This document shows, piece after piece, positions 36,024-48,920 of a stretch of DNA of 64,000 nucleotides. How positions within the stretch are numbered: position 1 is the stretch's first letter; the number at the start of each line of letters is the position of its first letter. The translations under genes were made by a program, and so were the position numbers. This DNA comes from Eucalyptus grandis. Taxonomy: Eukaryota; Streptophyta; Magnoliopsida; Myrtales; Myrtaceae. The DNA is taken from assembly GCF_016545825.1 (NCBI RefSeq), contig NC_052615.1, positions 32,699,516 through 32,763,515 of the forward strand, given 5' to 3'. The notes beneath the pieces are model-generated. The model made no database searches, was not told the DNA's origin, and saw nothing but the letters and a program-made list of their open reading frames with translations.

Positions 36024-37103
36024 TCAGCACGACAAGAAGGAGAGCAGCACCAAAAGTGGCACAGAAGCGGTCCACCGGGACAACCTCGTCCCCAGGCCGC
36101 CGGAGCTGTCGGAGGATTCCTCCGATTGCAAGAAGGAGCTGAGCTTGAAATCCGGGTTTGACCCGTACAGCGCCTGCACGCCCTCCACGTCGTCGATCCG
36201 GAGGTCCACCTTCCTCGCCCGGGGGCTCAGGCTCGGGTACATCACGGCCTCCTTGACCGAGGAGTGCGCCAGCCCCAGCACGTGCCCGATCTCGTGCGTC
36301 GCCACGGACTCCAGGTCGACCGCCACCTTCGACCTCTCCCGGCCGAAGTCCACCGCCCACGTCTCCGCCGCGTCCAGGTGGAACCGCCCGTTCTCCGGGG
36401 AGAAGGCGTGGGCCAGCACCCCCAGGACCCCGTCGAAGGGCTCGCCGTCGCCGTGGCTGCCGTGGTAGAAGCCGATCCGGACGTCGGCCGCCTCGTAGTC
36501 CTCGACCTCCTCGAAGCTCATGGGGATCACCGCCGCCCACCTGGCGAAGGCCCCCTGGAAAGCCGCCCTCACCTCGTCCGTGGTTAGGTAGCTGATCATG
36601 TTGCTCGGGGAGAAGGCGTAGGTCAGCGTCGCCGGCGCTCCGCGGGCCCACCTCGGCCTGCCGTAGAAGTAGGCGAAGTGGCGGGTGGTGTGGAGCCCGT
36701 GGGGGGAGGCGGCATCGCTCATGCCGCACCTCGGCGTCGTGATCGTGGACACGGTGTCAGAGTCGAGCTTGCCGGTGACCGGCAGCCCGAGCCTCGTCTG
36801 GTACGCGATCAGGGCGGACTGGAACTCGCCGTCAAAGACGTCAGTCAAGTTGGAGTCCGGGACCGAGAGGTAGCCGAAATGGTTGAAGTACTTCTTGAGC
36901 TCCGACATGCCGGGGACTTCGGCCCCCTTGCCGACGTCAAGAAACTTGGCGAAGCCATGCCACGTGGTGTTCTCGGCGGTGGCGTTGGCGGCTAACAGTG
37001 GCATGGGGTCTGGGAGGAGTCGGGCTGCGAAGCCGGGGCGAGAGAGGAGGAGGAGGAGGAGAAAGAAAGCGAGGGAGGAGATGTGGTCGAAAGATCGATG
37101 CAT
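36024..37103 (-). CDS. Matrix metalloproteinase (MMP-like, GPI-anchored, intronless)
   Basis: A secreted zinc endopeptidase of the plant MMP family (M10A), probably held on the outer face of the plasma membrane. Length 359 residues. Residues 1-26 are a signal peptide with a poly-Leu core. The peptidoglycan-binding-like prodomain runs to about 130 and ends in the cysteine switch PRCGMSD (124-130), whose Cys blocks the zinc until activation. The catalytic domain has HEIGHVLGLAH (H270, E271, H274, H280) and the Met-turn Met at 288. Residues 330-345 are Ser/Gly-rich and the last 13 are hydrophobic, fitting a GPI signal. Like other plant MMPs it has no hemopexin domain and no intron. The frame is open 35 codons further upstream, but this ATG (37101-37103) starts directly before the signal peptide, and CAATAAAAG at about 37191-37200 could be its TATA element. 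Confidence 0.93.
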   Translation of the reverse strand: MHRSFDHISSLAFFLLLLLLSRPGFAARLLPDPMPLLAANATAENTTWHGFAKFLDVGKGAEVPGMSELKKYFNHFGYLSVPDSNLTDVFDGEFQSALIAYQTRLGLPVTGKLDSDTVSTITTPRCGMSDAASPHGLHTTRHFAYFYGRPRWARGAPATLTYAFSPSNMISYLTTDEVRAAFQGAFARWAAVIPMSFEEVEDYEAADVRIGFYHGSHGDGEPFDGVLGVLAHAFSPENGRFHLDAAETWAVDFGRERSKVAVDLESVATHEIGHVLGLAHSSVKEAVMYPSLSPRARKVDLRIDDVEGVQALYGSNPDFKLSSFLQSEESSDSSGGLGTRLSRWTASVPLLVLLSFLSC

Positions 37104-38891
37104 GGTTTTCGGATTTTGGATGCTTGGCGTAGCCCTGCTCTTTAGCTTTTGTTTGGGACTTGAAGGGCTTGGGATTAGCATGAACGAAGGATCTTTTATT
37201 GGGGGCATCGGAACTGAGGGAAAATCATTCGGGGACGACTCAAATCGAGTTAATTAAACTCGTTGAATACGATCGGATGAAGCTAGGTGACGCTGTGGCA
37301 GATGAGAAGGAAGCACAAGAAATAATTATAAGACGAATTTATAAAGATTTTCTGGCTCTTGATGATGCTAATGTTGGGTCAACCACTCGAAGTCTCCAAT
37401 CTGCTATTTGGGAATTTTTTGCCTCCACAGAAGACTTTGAATGTCGTCTCAGTGCTTCTCGAGAATAAACGTATTTCTTGCGTTCGAAAACCGGGGAGAA
37501 TTCGTCATGTTGGGGATGATCTAGGGCCGCTTTGATTGGTCGGGTTTAGTTGGGGCATACTACGTTGGTTGACCAAATTAGGTCGTTCCGATGGCTAGTC
37601 CCACGTTTTCCAATCTTTCCCCCCAGTGAAAATCGCCTTCGATTGAGACGAGTCGTGCGTTCGACTTGTAACTCACGACAATCCCTTGATCTTTTGACTC
37701 GCCTTGAGGCATATGATTAGACGGACGTTCATTTAGTTCTTCAGGATCAGGAAAATGCAGAGAACCTGATGGGGGGGGTTAGAGAGACCAGTCATGCATG
37801 ATCTCCGTTATGTTCACGCGAAAACCTCTGTTTTTATCATGCGTTCGTATCTGCATATAAGTTCGACCTACTCATAGACTAAACTATTAATAAGCTTTCA
37901 CTAAATAATATTGACAAAATCATTTTGCGTTATGAAACGCAACTTCACAAAACCATGGCACAGTGCATCAACTCTTGACGATGATCCCGTAAACTGATCA
38001 ACAAAAGCATAGTATTTCACCGTATGCAATAGGTCGACTACCTTGACACGCATATTCCGTGCGAAATTGCAAAGAATAACATAACAGCAACTCGTGCTAA
38101 TTAATTTGAACATCATCAGCTCATTTATGATAGCTGAGAAAGTCTCGGCATACTTTTACTCCGCATATATGCAATTAATGATCTTTGAAATCACTCCTAG
38201 TTACTCGGACATGCTAGGACCTTGTCAATCTTGAATGATTTCTTCGGCCACAAGAACAATGTCCTCGTTTCCTATAAACGAAATATATACAGATAAGGTT
38301 TCTTGAATCTCGTGGTCAAGCCATTCGGGTAAGAGTTATACATGATCGTGCCACATCAGAAATCATGCATCTGAACAAAAACGGAATGGCTCACATTTGA
38401 AGAAGCCGAGTGGCAACCCGGGGCAATCGAAGAACCCCTGACTTCTGGCTTTGTCCAATGTTATTTGTAGATACAAGAGAAATTGCAAAAAAACGAAATG
38501 TCATCACCAGCATATGAATTCTTACGACAGTTACCAACAATACTACCCGGAGAATCAAAACAACCTATTCATAACAAAAAAAGGCTAATAATAGTAAAGC
38601 AATAATTCAGAAAATTCACAGCGACCAGCATTCATATAACACTGCTAAGCACTAGCTTTCCACTACGGCACTAGATCTCAAACTAACTTGAAAGAGCAAT
38701 TGTTGTTCCCTAGCTTTCTACCCACAATAAATATACACAGAGCATGTGCTGTATTGTATAGAGAAAACCCGATTAAATCTTGCTGTCCTTGAGCCTTCCT
38801 TAACCATGGTCATTCCCTGTCATAATCAAGCGGTCAATTGGACACATTCATATTTGATAAGAGAATAGAGCCAGTGCTGCATGCAGAATTT
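37104..38891. other. Intergenic DNA and 3' region of the Agenet gene
   Basis: No gene recognised. A plus-strand frame of 89 codons (37199-37468) has a coding-like look over its second half but matches no family I know. The right end (about 38650-38891) is probably the 3' untranslated region of the next gene. Confidence 0.5.
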
Positions 38892-41800
38892 TCACCTTTT
38901 ACCAATGCCCTTAATTTGACTTCTATGGCCTCTGTCATGTGAAGTAGATGGCATCTTGGTAATTATCATGGAACTCTGAAGGCCTTCCAATAACTGCAAG
39001 GAAAAATATATAAATGAGAAAAGATGGACAAATTTCAAAGACTTCCTTTCCGGGCAATCATTCTGAATATTAGCAGTCTTAAATCATATCTGAAGCAACA
39101 TGCATGATCTATCCTACCCAAACCACCAAACCAACATACCCCTGACACTGATTCCAGGTCTCAATCTCAATCTCAAGCCCAACCCTCACCATTAAAATTA
39201 CATTAAGGTCATCAGCATTGCTAAAGGCACACTTATTAGCAGCAGAATTGCACGAATGCGTATACACATGTGAACGCAAAGGTATTCATGTGTTCCTTTC
39301 CAGCAAGTATTAGTTACAGATGACCGCAGAAACTCATCTAGTCAAATGAGAAGTTACGAAAAAACAAGCGTTGATAAAAGGACACAATGCCAATAAGAAA
39401 AGAGCAAAAAATCAAGCAATTACCCTTGAAGTGGGCTGAATTCGACGATTAGATCTTCGAGGCTCAACAGATTCGAAGGTTGCATTTGTGGCATTACCAT
39501 TGAAAGATTTGTCCTCACGTGTAGCCAATTTGCCACTAGGCACTTTTCCTTTATTAGCCCTTTCAGCTTTAGCACTAGTTGTGAAATTCCTTTTCAGAGA
39601 ACTGGCATCCGATGAAGGAACTAGAGAAGAGACTGGACCTTCTGTCACCCCCTCACTATTAGAAAATGATCCTTGTTCCATTGAGTTGTGCTTTTCTGAT
39701 GCATTTTCATCATGGTCAGATGAATCCTTGCTCTTAATTCCAGGAAGCGTGCCATAGGAAGAACCAGCAGTTGTCGAATTGTTCTTCTGTGGTATTGTTC
39801 TACTAGGAACATTTTGTGATCTTCCAGACCTAAGAATCTTGGGCTTGGATTCAACCGGTCTTTTTTCCTTCGTATCATCTTTAGAAAAAATTTTCCATCC
39901 ACGAGGTCCACTTCTCTGAGGCATCAAATAGTTTGCAAGTTTGACTGAGTCATTCAACTCATCAGTCTTCTGGTTACCAACATAATGCTTGCTTACTTCC
40001 ATAAACTTCCTCTTTTTTCCAGGTTTTGGAACACCAATTACCACTCTTGAACCTTCCTTTCGTGAACCAGTCCTTGCAGATTTTAATCTGTCCATCCTAC
40101 TTTCAATTGTATTCTTCTTACCAATATTAAAAGCTTTCTCTTTGGCTGTTAGATCCAAAGATTCAACCACTTGAGGGTTCTCCGGTTCCACAATTTGTAC
40201 AATCTCCTGTACCTTGTCCTTACCTTTGGATTCTAGCCGCGGAGTTCCCAACTTTGCCCGCTTTTCCTTAGGCATATCCCCCTGGAAGCTCAAGGTTTGA
40301 ATCAATTTTCTTTAGGCAGAGGAAAATGCAACTTTGGTGAAACTAGATTTCATATCAACTTTAAAAAAATTGAATTAGAGTTGAAAATATGCCACAAAAG
40401 GACAAAAGGCACACCTCTCGATTGGTCTGAACATTCTCTCTCATACTTGACCACTCAATCCACTGCCCATCCTTCCACATAAGAGAAGGCCGAATCTGCC
40501 ATGTTCTAACGACAGAAGTCTCTCCGTGAGCTGCATTCAAAATCAAAAAGGTTATATACAGGAGGCAACAGAAACTCCGTACGGTAACAAAGCAAACTTG
40601 AAAAGCATGCCTGGAAAATGGACTGTTACTGAAGTTCCATCTCTGTTGCTTTTCTCAGTGACCTCTCCCTCCCACCAGCTGGGAAAAAAGATGAAAGAAA
40701 GTTGAAGAGGCTTAGTGATTCATGTCAAATAGAGATGAAAAGGGACCATTAAAAACTATTTCTAATGAGAAACGACAATCATACTTCCTTGGCATTTCCA
40801 GGAAGCATATATGCAACTAATTATCAATGTGGCCCAGTACCAACCATAAGGAGGAAAAATTAATTTCAATTAAGCATTAAGGAAACACCAAAAACGACCA
40901 AAATTCAAAATATTAGCTTTTAGAAAAATGAGGAGCAGCAAGGATGTATCATTGTAAGAGCATCACAAGGTAGGCAATCAATATCTAAATGAAACTGCAA
41001 ACCTGTCTCGCATCCACACGTCAACTTTATCTCCAACAGAACATGTAAAATCACCCATAGCTGCTCTGCGTCTCTTTCTGGTTCCTTCAGATTTTATGGC
41101 GGTCATAGGATGAGCAATGCGTACTCTGGGCGCTTTATCTCCTTTACTTCCAAGCTCCACCCATTCCTTAAGCTTCCCAGTACCTGAACATAGGCAAAAC
41201 TGAAGAATTAATATCAACATATACATATCCTTAAGTAAGCCCTTTCAGGCAAATCACCACTAGCAGTTATTACTGGAAAAGTCCAAATAACTATGAGAAT
41301 AGAGCTCAATCGAACTTAGTAATTCTAAGAAAGCTTGCTCAAAAATGAAAAGAAATCCGAATTGACATAAAGCTGTTCCCAATGCCCACTAATAGACAAA
41401 CTTTCCGGCATAAGATGACTATGCATACTAACACAATTCATCTCATTTGATACCAGCATATATGAATGTCATAATATACAAAGCCAGCCTAGGACATTTA
41501 GGAAGCCATGGACCTAATGGGTCAAGCAAGACTTTTACACAACATAATCACTGTCAATAGATCAAAATACTTCTATAAGACATTTCAAAGCAAGATGTGG
41601 CGTGACATGCCCATATGATCATCATTCACCAATCACTTTAAACTCAAAAAAAAAAAGTCGGGTATCCACAATCATCAATTTTTCTTAAAAGGTGTACTAG
41701 AATACCTTCATCCGATGGAATCTCAGAGTAACATAAATAGACCTTCCCATCCTTCAAGCTCAATACATTGGCTGAGAACCATGCGCCTTTGTACCCATCG

Positions 41801-44800
41801 CCATCTTTAAAAACCTACAGGTGAAATCATAGTTGATCAAGAAAACCCTTGTGCTGATGTCTATGAGTAAAACACCTTCCTAGGAATGTTCTAAATTTGT
41901 GTCCTAACTGCCTAACAATGCTTACCATAACCAACAGTCGACTGGAGAGACAATGAAAAAAAGGGAGGGCCATTTTTGCTAATTGGTGGAACAAACAAAC
42001 TTTGGCACACTTAACTTGTTTTTAAACTCCAATACTGCTTAAAGCAAGAAACCAAACAATTGAGACAGGATTAGTTCCTAAGGAATAATCCATCTTTTCC
42101 CAAAAAGACAAATCATGGCTGGAAAGTCAGACCTTTTTTAATAAAATGGGACAGAATTTGAAAGGGAATGTAGCTTCAGAAGAGGGGAGGTTTTCGAATT
42201 AGAGTCACTCAACTTCCTTCTAAATTAACGAGGCTTTGTCACTCTTGAATTGATTTTCATGAGTTTTGGCTTGGAAAATAATTTTATCGTGGCGCAAGGC
42301 TAGCTATTAAAACAAACAGGGTCTGTTAGATATGCTTATTTCTAATTGGTAACACAATTTCCAGCCTAAAAGTTTCTGCTTGTGCCAACGCGTAGCTTCC
42401 AACAATTAACTCCTCGTACTTTTATAAAAAGAGAAATCTTCAATGCACAAAAGCAGATTGAGTTGAAGGGCTGTTTCCATGTAGGTAACACACTCAATCC
42501 CTTCCCTTCCAACACTAATTCAACATACCTCCACTTGGGAGCCTTCTGCAATGCCACTTTCCTTTGATGTCCTCAAGGTCTCATCAAACTCCTCATGACT
42601 GACAGCAGATACATGATTTCCTCCAGTAGTTCCAGCTAAGTCAGATGCCTTACGACCCTTCAGCCCTCTAAAATTCTTTCCATCAGAGTTGACCAAACTC
42701 GAGACTCCATCCGTCAAGCTCCCATGCTTTTCTGACTTGTCCCTCAAACTTTCTCCTGAAGTAGGCGGTAAAGCAAGCTGCTTGCCACTCGTTCCTTTAT
42801 CTTGGACAGGTACTGCCAATTGTTTGCTGGAAGCATCTGGTTTAACGTAAGTATTATTGTTGTTCGACTGCCCCCCGTTTCCATCATGCAGTTCTGCCCC
42901 ATGATTAGAAGAAATTTGAGGCATTTTCCAAAAACCATCTGGTCCAGCTTCTATTAGTTCAGATATTGGCAAAGAATCCCCCATCGTAACAACTTTTCCA
43001 GCTTGTGATATAGCTTCCGCAGCCAGCTCAGCAGCTTTTACTATGGCATCTAGATTTTCAGCTCGTAATGAAGCAGCAGAAGCAGCTTCGATCCTTCTCT
43101 TGGCAGCCTCCTTTGCAGCGACAATCATTAAACTGGAACTTTTTGTTACTCCAAGAGTAGAGAGAGAAAATCCATCATTCGAAATCTGATTAGTACTGCT
43201 AGGATTCAATGCTTCCTCAGCCATAAGTTTGGCCTGCAAAGCCGCATTTGATGCAACGCTAGCAGCTGCAGCCGCCGCCTTTGCAACAGAAGCAGCAGCT
43301 GCTATTGCAACAGCTGCAGAAGCTAGAGTGACTTCTGCAGCTGCAACAAGACCAGAATCCTTCTGCTCATTCAACCGATTCCATATCTCTTGACTGTGAC
43401 CAATAGCAGCAGCAGCGGATGCAGCAGCATCCTCTGCTTGCCGTCTGGCCTCCTTCACTTTAATTATGGATTCCTCAGGTAATACACTCTTTTTATCCTG
43501 CTCTCCTGCTTTAGAATTACCGAGTGGGATTGGTGAAGGCACAGACACATTATGTTTTCCCATGGAGGTCTCAGACAAGAAGCCAGTGATGTTTGCCGCA
43601 GGGACAGATGCAGACTGATGGCTGGTCAGAGTAGTGATGGAACCCGGTTCCACTAGAGATTGGGAGTGGGAGGTGATCTGGCCAAGATCCCCAGAGGTTG
43701 ATGCCTTCTTTCTCTTCCTGGATTTTGGTTCGGCAGAAGGCTGACCAGGAGATACTGCCACCTTTTTATGATCAAGAGATGCAACAGAGCTCCCAGGGAG
43801 AACACTAGCCTGAACTGCATCCTGTATGACTGGACCAGGAGCAACATTCTTCATTGCCGAAGAAAGAGAGACTGGAGAGTCTTTTACAGGTGCTAGTTTA
43901 ACGGCTTCAGTCATAGGCAGCGAGGGGAACCGACCACTTGGGTCAAGTACAGAAGTTTGAGGAGAAGCAGACCAGGACGCACGGAATGGGGTCTGTGGCA
44001 TCCAGGTGGTGCTATGTCCAAAATAATTCCCCAGCTGTGAAGTTTGATTGAGATGTACTGGAGAAAAAGCATGCTGATAGTCCCTACCAGCTCCTTTAGG
44101 CAAAGACTGCAGGGCCTCAAATGAAGGGGTGGAAATATTCCAAAGAGGAGAAGAAAGAGGTAGCACGGAGTTTGTGGCAGGAGAAGGTGTACCCTTGCTA
44201 CTGCCTCTGCCAACAGGCGAAGGAGTAACTTTGTTTGGAATGATATTCTGTTTACTTGCCTGATCAGAAGCTGCATCAAGATCATAACATTAGAGCATAG
44301 CTTATGCACCTAAATTAAGAGTATAGAGCATCTTGATTTACGAAATACTACCTAAACGAGATTGAAAAGGTGTCTCGATGCTTGCCGGATGAACTGTTTG
44401 ACCAAGTATCCTCTCTCTGCATTTACGCCATGCATTTTCCCACATGCTCCGACCACCATCTAAGAGAGAATCTCATTAAATACAAATAAATTGTACATGA
44501 GAGCAAGGAGAAACTAAATTCTAACCACACTTACCGGGTCCCCCAAATGCAGACAGCATGTGTGCCTCCTCGGGTGCAACTTTCGAACTGCAGCAATAAA
44601 ATGGGATTAACAAATAAACAGTATTCAACCATTCTCATGAAAAAAGAGCAGACTGAACTTCAATCACAATTTCACAGGTGGGAAGCACATTTAAATGAGC
44701 TACAGTAGACTCAAGATACCAAGTGGATAGATATAACTGAGGCAAAAAGAAAAACCGCAACAAGCAATGCTCACATCAAAGACCCATAAACAAAGATCTG

Positions 44801-47800
44801 TGCCCGCAATTGCACTTGTTGCAGGTCTGTGAAGGGCTGCTGGAAGACCACATTTGCGAATGACGTGTTCAAATCAGGCAGACTAGAAACCACCGTACTG
44901 AGGACACCAAATGGCTTGGCATTAGCGCCATCAACCTGCCCAAAGTGCTGCATCTCATTAGACTGGACAACTTGGTAAATTCCAGAAGGGCTCAAGGACC
45001 GGTAGCTTGGTGCCCCAGCTTCTGATTGTTTTAAAGCAGCTGTCACTTTCGCAGAATTTCCCTTTTTAGCACTTTCCTTTCCTGCTGCCTTACTTGATGT
45101 TCTCCTTGCTTTACGCTCAGGTGTGTCTTTCGTTTGTCCTCGTACTGAATCCCTTGATTTTCTAGGACTTGCAGTAGTATTAGGCGGCAAAACTTTATTC
45201 TCCACTTGGACTAAAGCTGGAGTTGAAGGAGATCCCTCTACAATCTTCAAAGGAAAAAAATCATGATAAGGACTATTATACTTTTACCTTGGATGCATGT
45301 TAAAGATCCATCTAGCATCTTGTGGAGACAATATGACATGAATACATTCAGGCACTTAGGGAAAAATTATCAACAAGAGGCCATAAAACAGAATTAAACA
45401 ACAAAGAGAAGCAAGTAACGAACTGGAGATGATTTGGAATCTTTTACAGCAGGAAATTGTTGCCATTTCTTTGATCCCTCAGTTGTCGTCAAAGCACCAA
45501 CATCAAATGTAAAGCTCTTTTCATCTTTGGCTGCATCCATCCCTTTTTGATCCACCGATACATTTGAATCCTTGGCCTCAGAAGATGAAAGGTTTTGATG
45601 TGAAGAATTCTTATCTGCTTCCTCTATATTTACATCTTCAGAAAGCTCACTGCTACTTATGACAATTGGGGAGCTGCATTCAGCTTTGCTACTATCTGCA
45701 TTATCAATTTCATCTTCCTGTGCACGAGATCTCACATGACATTCACTTAAAGGAGAAGATTTCGGAAAGCTTTCTGACGCTTTTAAAACATCCTCTGCAA
45801 CAAGAAACCCATCAGTCAGAATATATGAGATAGAGAGAGTGCACCAAAAGTAAGAAGATGACAGCAGTTTCCCATAGTATATCTAAGAGCAGCTTTATAA
45901 CTCCATTATTCACACTTCTCAATTAAGTTGTTCTACTTGACCCAAACAAAAAAAAAAAAAATAAGTTGTTCTCCAAAAACAATAGGGGAAAAGAAAAGGA
46001 CGAGCACTAGTTCACTGGCAAAACTTCCTTTCACACTCAAACTCTAAAATGAGATGCTATCATCTGTGCAAAAAGGCTTCCAAAGAGATAGCTAGTGGTC
46101 CATTGTTACTTTAAATCCCCCACAACAAAACTTTAGACCCTAGTGACAAATGCTAGTCCAGAAATAAGAATCAATCTGATTCTTACCTGATTACCATTTC
46201 ACCAGTGGTACTGTCTCCTACACTTCAATTCGACAGGTGAAAAAAAAAGAATAATGCTTACAAATTTAACTTTCTAAATAAATTGCGTGATTGAGGTAGC
46301 TTGTGAAAGATATATGCAACTGTTTCCTCATTTTCTCATCTTCAATCTTCCAGCCAAAAATATATTCTATATTTTGAAATGCCTAAAAGGGAACAGAGAA
46401 TTTAGAACGCAGAAGCACCAAGTAGCCTGCTTCCTATAATATAAAAAGCTGTCCACCGGTATTGTGTCACCACTCCTCAGAATGAAGATTAGACAGGGCT
46501 TCATCACAAACATGGCAATTGGACGGCATGACCAACCTGGAGAGTGATATTATACGTAAAGTAGTACTGCCACCGAAGACGGGATGAAGATTTAACACCC
46601 CTAGGATTCATAGTATCTAAAGCTTTAAATACAAATATTCTGCTAAAATTCAGCATAAGTTGGCTTAGGAAAAAATATCACAGGATGGCCCATATAAAGG
46701 TGTTTCCAACTACCTGAATCCTTAAGATCCTTCTCAATTATTTCTTCTACAATCGTGTCCCCATGTTTTTCTGGAACAGCTGCGATTTGATCACTCTCTT
46801 TCACCATGGGCTCACAAGAATCAAGACTAGCTTTGGGTTCTTTATCAGTTTCATGATCCACCACTGTAGGTACTGCAGCTTGGGATGCACCAAGAATATC
46901 TGTATTACCAGTGTCTGAGACAGGCTTGACCTGAGAAGCTGTTTCAGATGACTGCTGTTCAGCAGTTCCAGGAGATGCATCCTTTATAGATGCAGAAAGT
47001 CGAGTCAGATCAGTACATGTTAAGGAACCTAACAACAAGGTTGGCAAACTTACAGTGTGTGTTCGAATTTCACATTCTTCCAATTTATCTGTTGCCATGG
47101 ATTCTAATTTCTGTCCGGATGAATTCTGAGCCTCCTTATGATGATGAACGTCCTTTCTGTCGTTATCCTCCGAAGACAATGAAATATTACCTGTTTAACT
47201 AAATGGTTATCTTACAATTTCTGTGGCAATTGATGATTCAAGCTAGAGCAGTAATGACAATCAAACAAATAGAAAACTCCATGACTAAACAGCACACATT
47301 CAAATCACCTGGTTCACTTTCCCGCTCTACTTGCTTGATTTCAACTGAAGAAGAAGACTGACTACATTTTTCACCACTCACATCTTGTTGACCAATTCTA
47401 CCGTCAGCATCTTTTGATGAACCGCTTGCTTGTGTTTCCTCGTGTTGTCTCGGCAAAGAGCTTACCGTCACAAGGCCAGAAACACCATTAGTTCCCTCAC
47501 TATCTTTCTCAAGGACTTTCTCATCATCGACCTGCTGCAATGATGCAGCAGAGCCTTTGGCTTGCTGTTCATTACAATCTGATATATCATCGTTCTTTTC
47601 TATGGTATCAGTCTGCATTATCATCTCCCGCTGGTTGGAGTCCATTGAGTGCTCTGATCCAGTAACTGCCGGCTCAACAACTACTACATCCTTTTTGCCT
47701 TCAGCTTTCAACTGTTCAACAGCTCCTGCATCTTTACCAGAAACAATATCCTCACTTGTACTAGCTTGAACAGAAATACTGGGAGATGCATCACCAGTGC

Positions 47801-48920
47801 ATCCTTCCATTACCCGTGGTCTGGTAGAAGAAGGTTCCTGGTCTGTACTAACACCAGTTCCAACTGCATTTCCCTCCTCCTTATATTGCCCCTTTAAGCT
47901 CAAATTGGCATTACAATCCAGATGGGAGGTTGGAATCTCAACTGCATTGTCAGCTGATATCTCGCTATTTCTTCTTTCCTCCATGCTCACTACAAGGATC
48001 TCCTCCCCTGGCACATCAGTGTCTGTCGGTAAACCATCAACTTTCTCAACAGCGACATTTACCTGGTTTAGAGCAATTGGGCTTTCCACTCTGTTACGGC
48101 TCATCGTGACATGATCTGTGACTCTAACTACATTATCACCTTGTACATCCAAAGAAGAACCAGCTTCTTGAGCACTATCATTAGAAGGTTTACCCTGCAA
48201 ACTATGAACCTCCCCTTGAATTTTATCATCAGATTTGTCATTATTGGATGAACTCCCTTCAGCCTTAAAAGCTCCAGAGTTTCCATCCAGAGCACTTGGA
48301 TCCACGTCAACTGACATTCCACCGACAAATGATTCACTATGAGTCCTTGATGCAACTTCAACTTGAGCTAGCTCATCTACCATGGCCTCCTTTATATTGG
48401 AATAGTTTTGTAAAATCTCATCTGGTACTAAAGCCGACTGTGGGTTAACAGTTTCCTCTGAGTTAGAAAAGACACTATCATCATGTGTCAAATTACGTTC
48501 CATTTCTTTTGTAGAGGTAGCGGGATTACAGGCATCTGCTGCCTCAATGGTGGTTTGATTGAGTGTATTTTCTTCCTGCCCAACAGATTTTAATAACATT
48601 TCAACAGACTCCGACGAGGTTGCTTCAGACCACACATTGTTATGCCTGGTTATTGAGCAGGGTACTGTAGCACATGTACTGAATTCTATGCCACTGTTTC
48701 CACGAGAGAAATCCTCGATCCAATGATTATCTACGTTATTTGCAATTCCAAGAAAAACCTCACTTTCAACCAAACTGTCGAACCTCAGATGCCCTTGCAG
48801 GTTGTCATCAAAATCAAATTTGGAAAGAGCATATGGCTGTAATACAGGAGAAAATTTCGCATTCCCCTCACCAGCTAAATGCTGATTCTGGCTCTGAAAA
48901 TCATTTTCATCATAATCCAT
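38892..48920 (-). CDS. Large Agenet-domain protein, G2484-1-like (13-14 coding exons)
   Basis: Probably a nuclear chromatin-associated protein; tandem Agenet modules are Royal-family readers. It starts MDYDENDFQSQNQHLAGEGN, the start I recall for Arabidopsis G2484-1 (At4g17330). Exons: 47309-48920, 46714-47190 (possibly split by an intron 46982-47053), 45424-45794, 44775-45244, 44535-44587, 44352-44459, 42529-44270, 41706-41814, 41003-41183, 40611-40678, 40415-40530, 39424-40281, 38892-38993. Phases close to 6,195 nt, 2,064 residues (2,088 if the 72-nt segment is kept), near the roughly 2,040 I recall for the homologue. The N-terminal 1,000 residues are Ser/Glu-rich and disordered. YGSL then SAFGGP then GRSMWENAWRKC is a conserved block; an Ala-rich helix follows (about 43240-43340). 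Agenet modules start at about residue 1588 (VFKDGDGYKGAWFSA) and continue through VDVWMRDSWWEGEV. The C-terminus is basic and ends GIGKR. Intron 40531-40610 uses a GC donor. Confidence 0.9.

Noticed and set aside
36145..36995. Several plus-strand frames of 100 or more codons
   Set aside because: Antisense shadows of the GC-rich metalloproteinase coding region.
37199..37468. Plus-strand frame of 89 codons
   Set aside because: It looks mildly coding but matches no family I know and overlaps the upstream region of the metalloproteinase gene.
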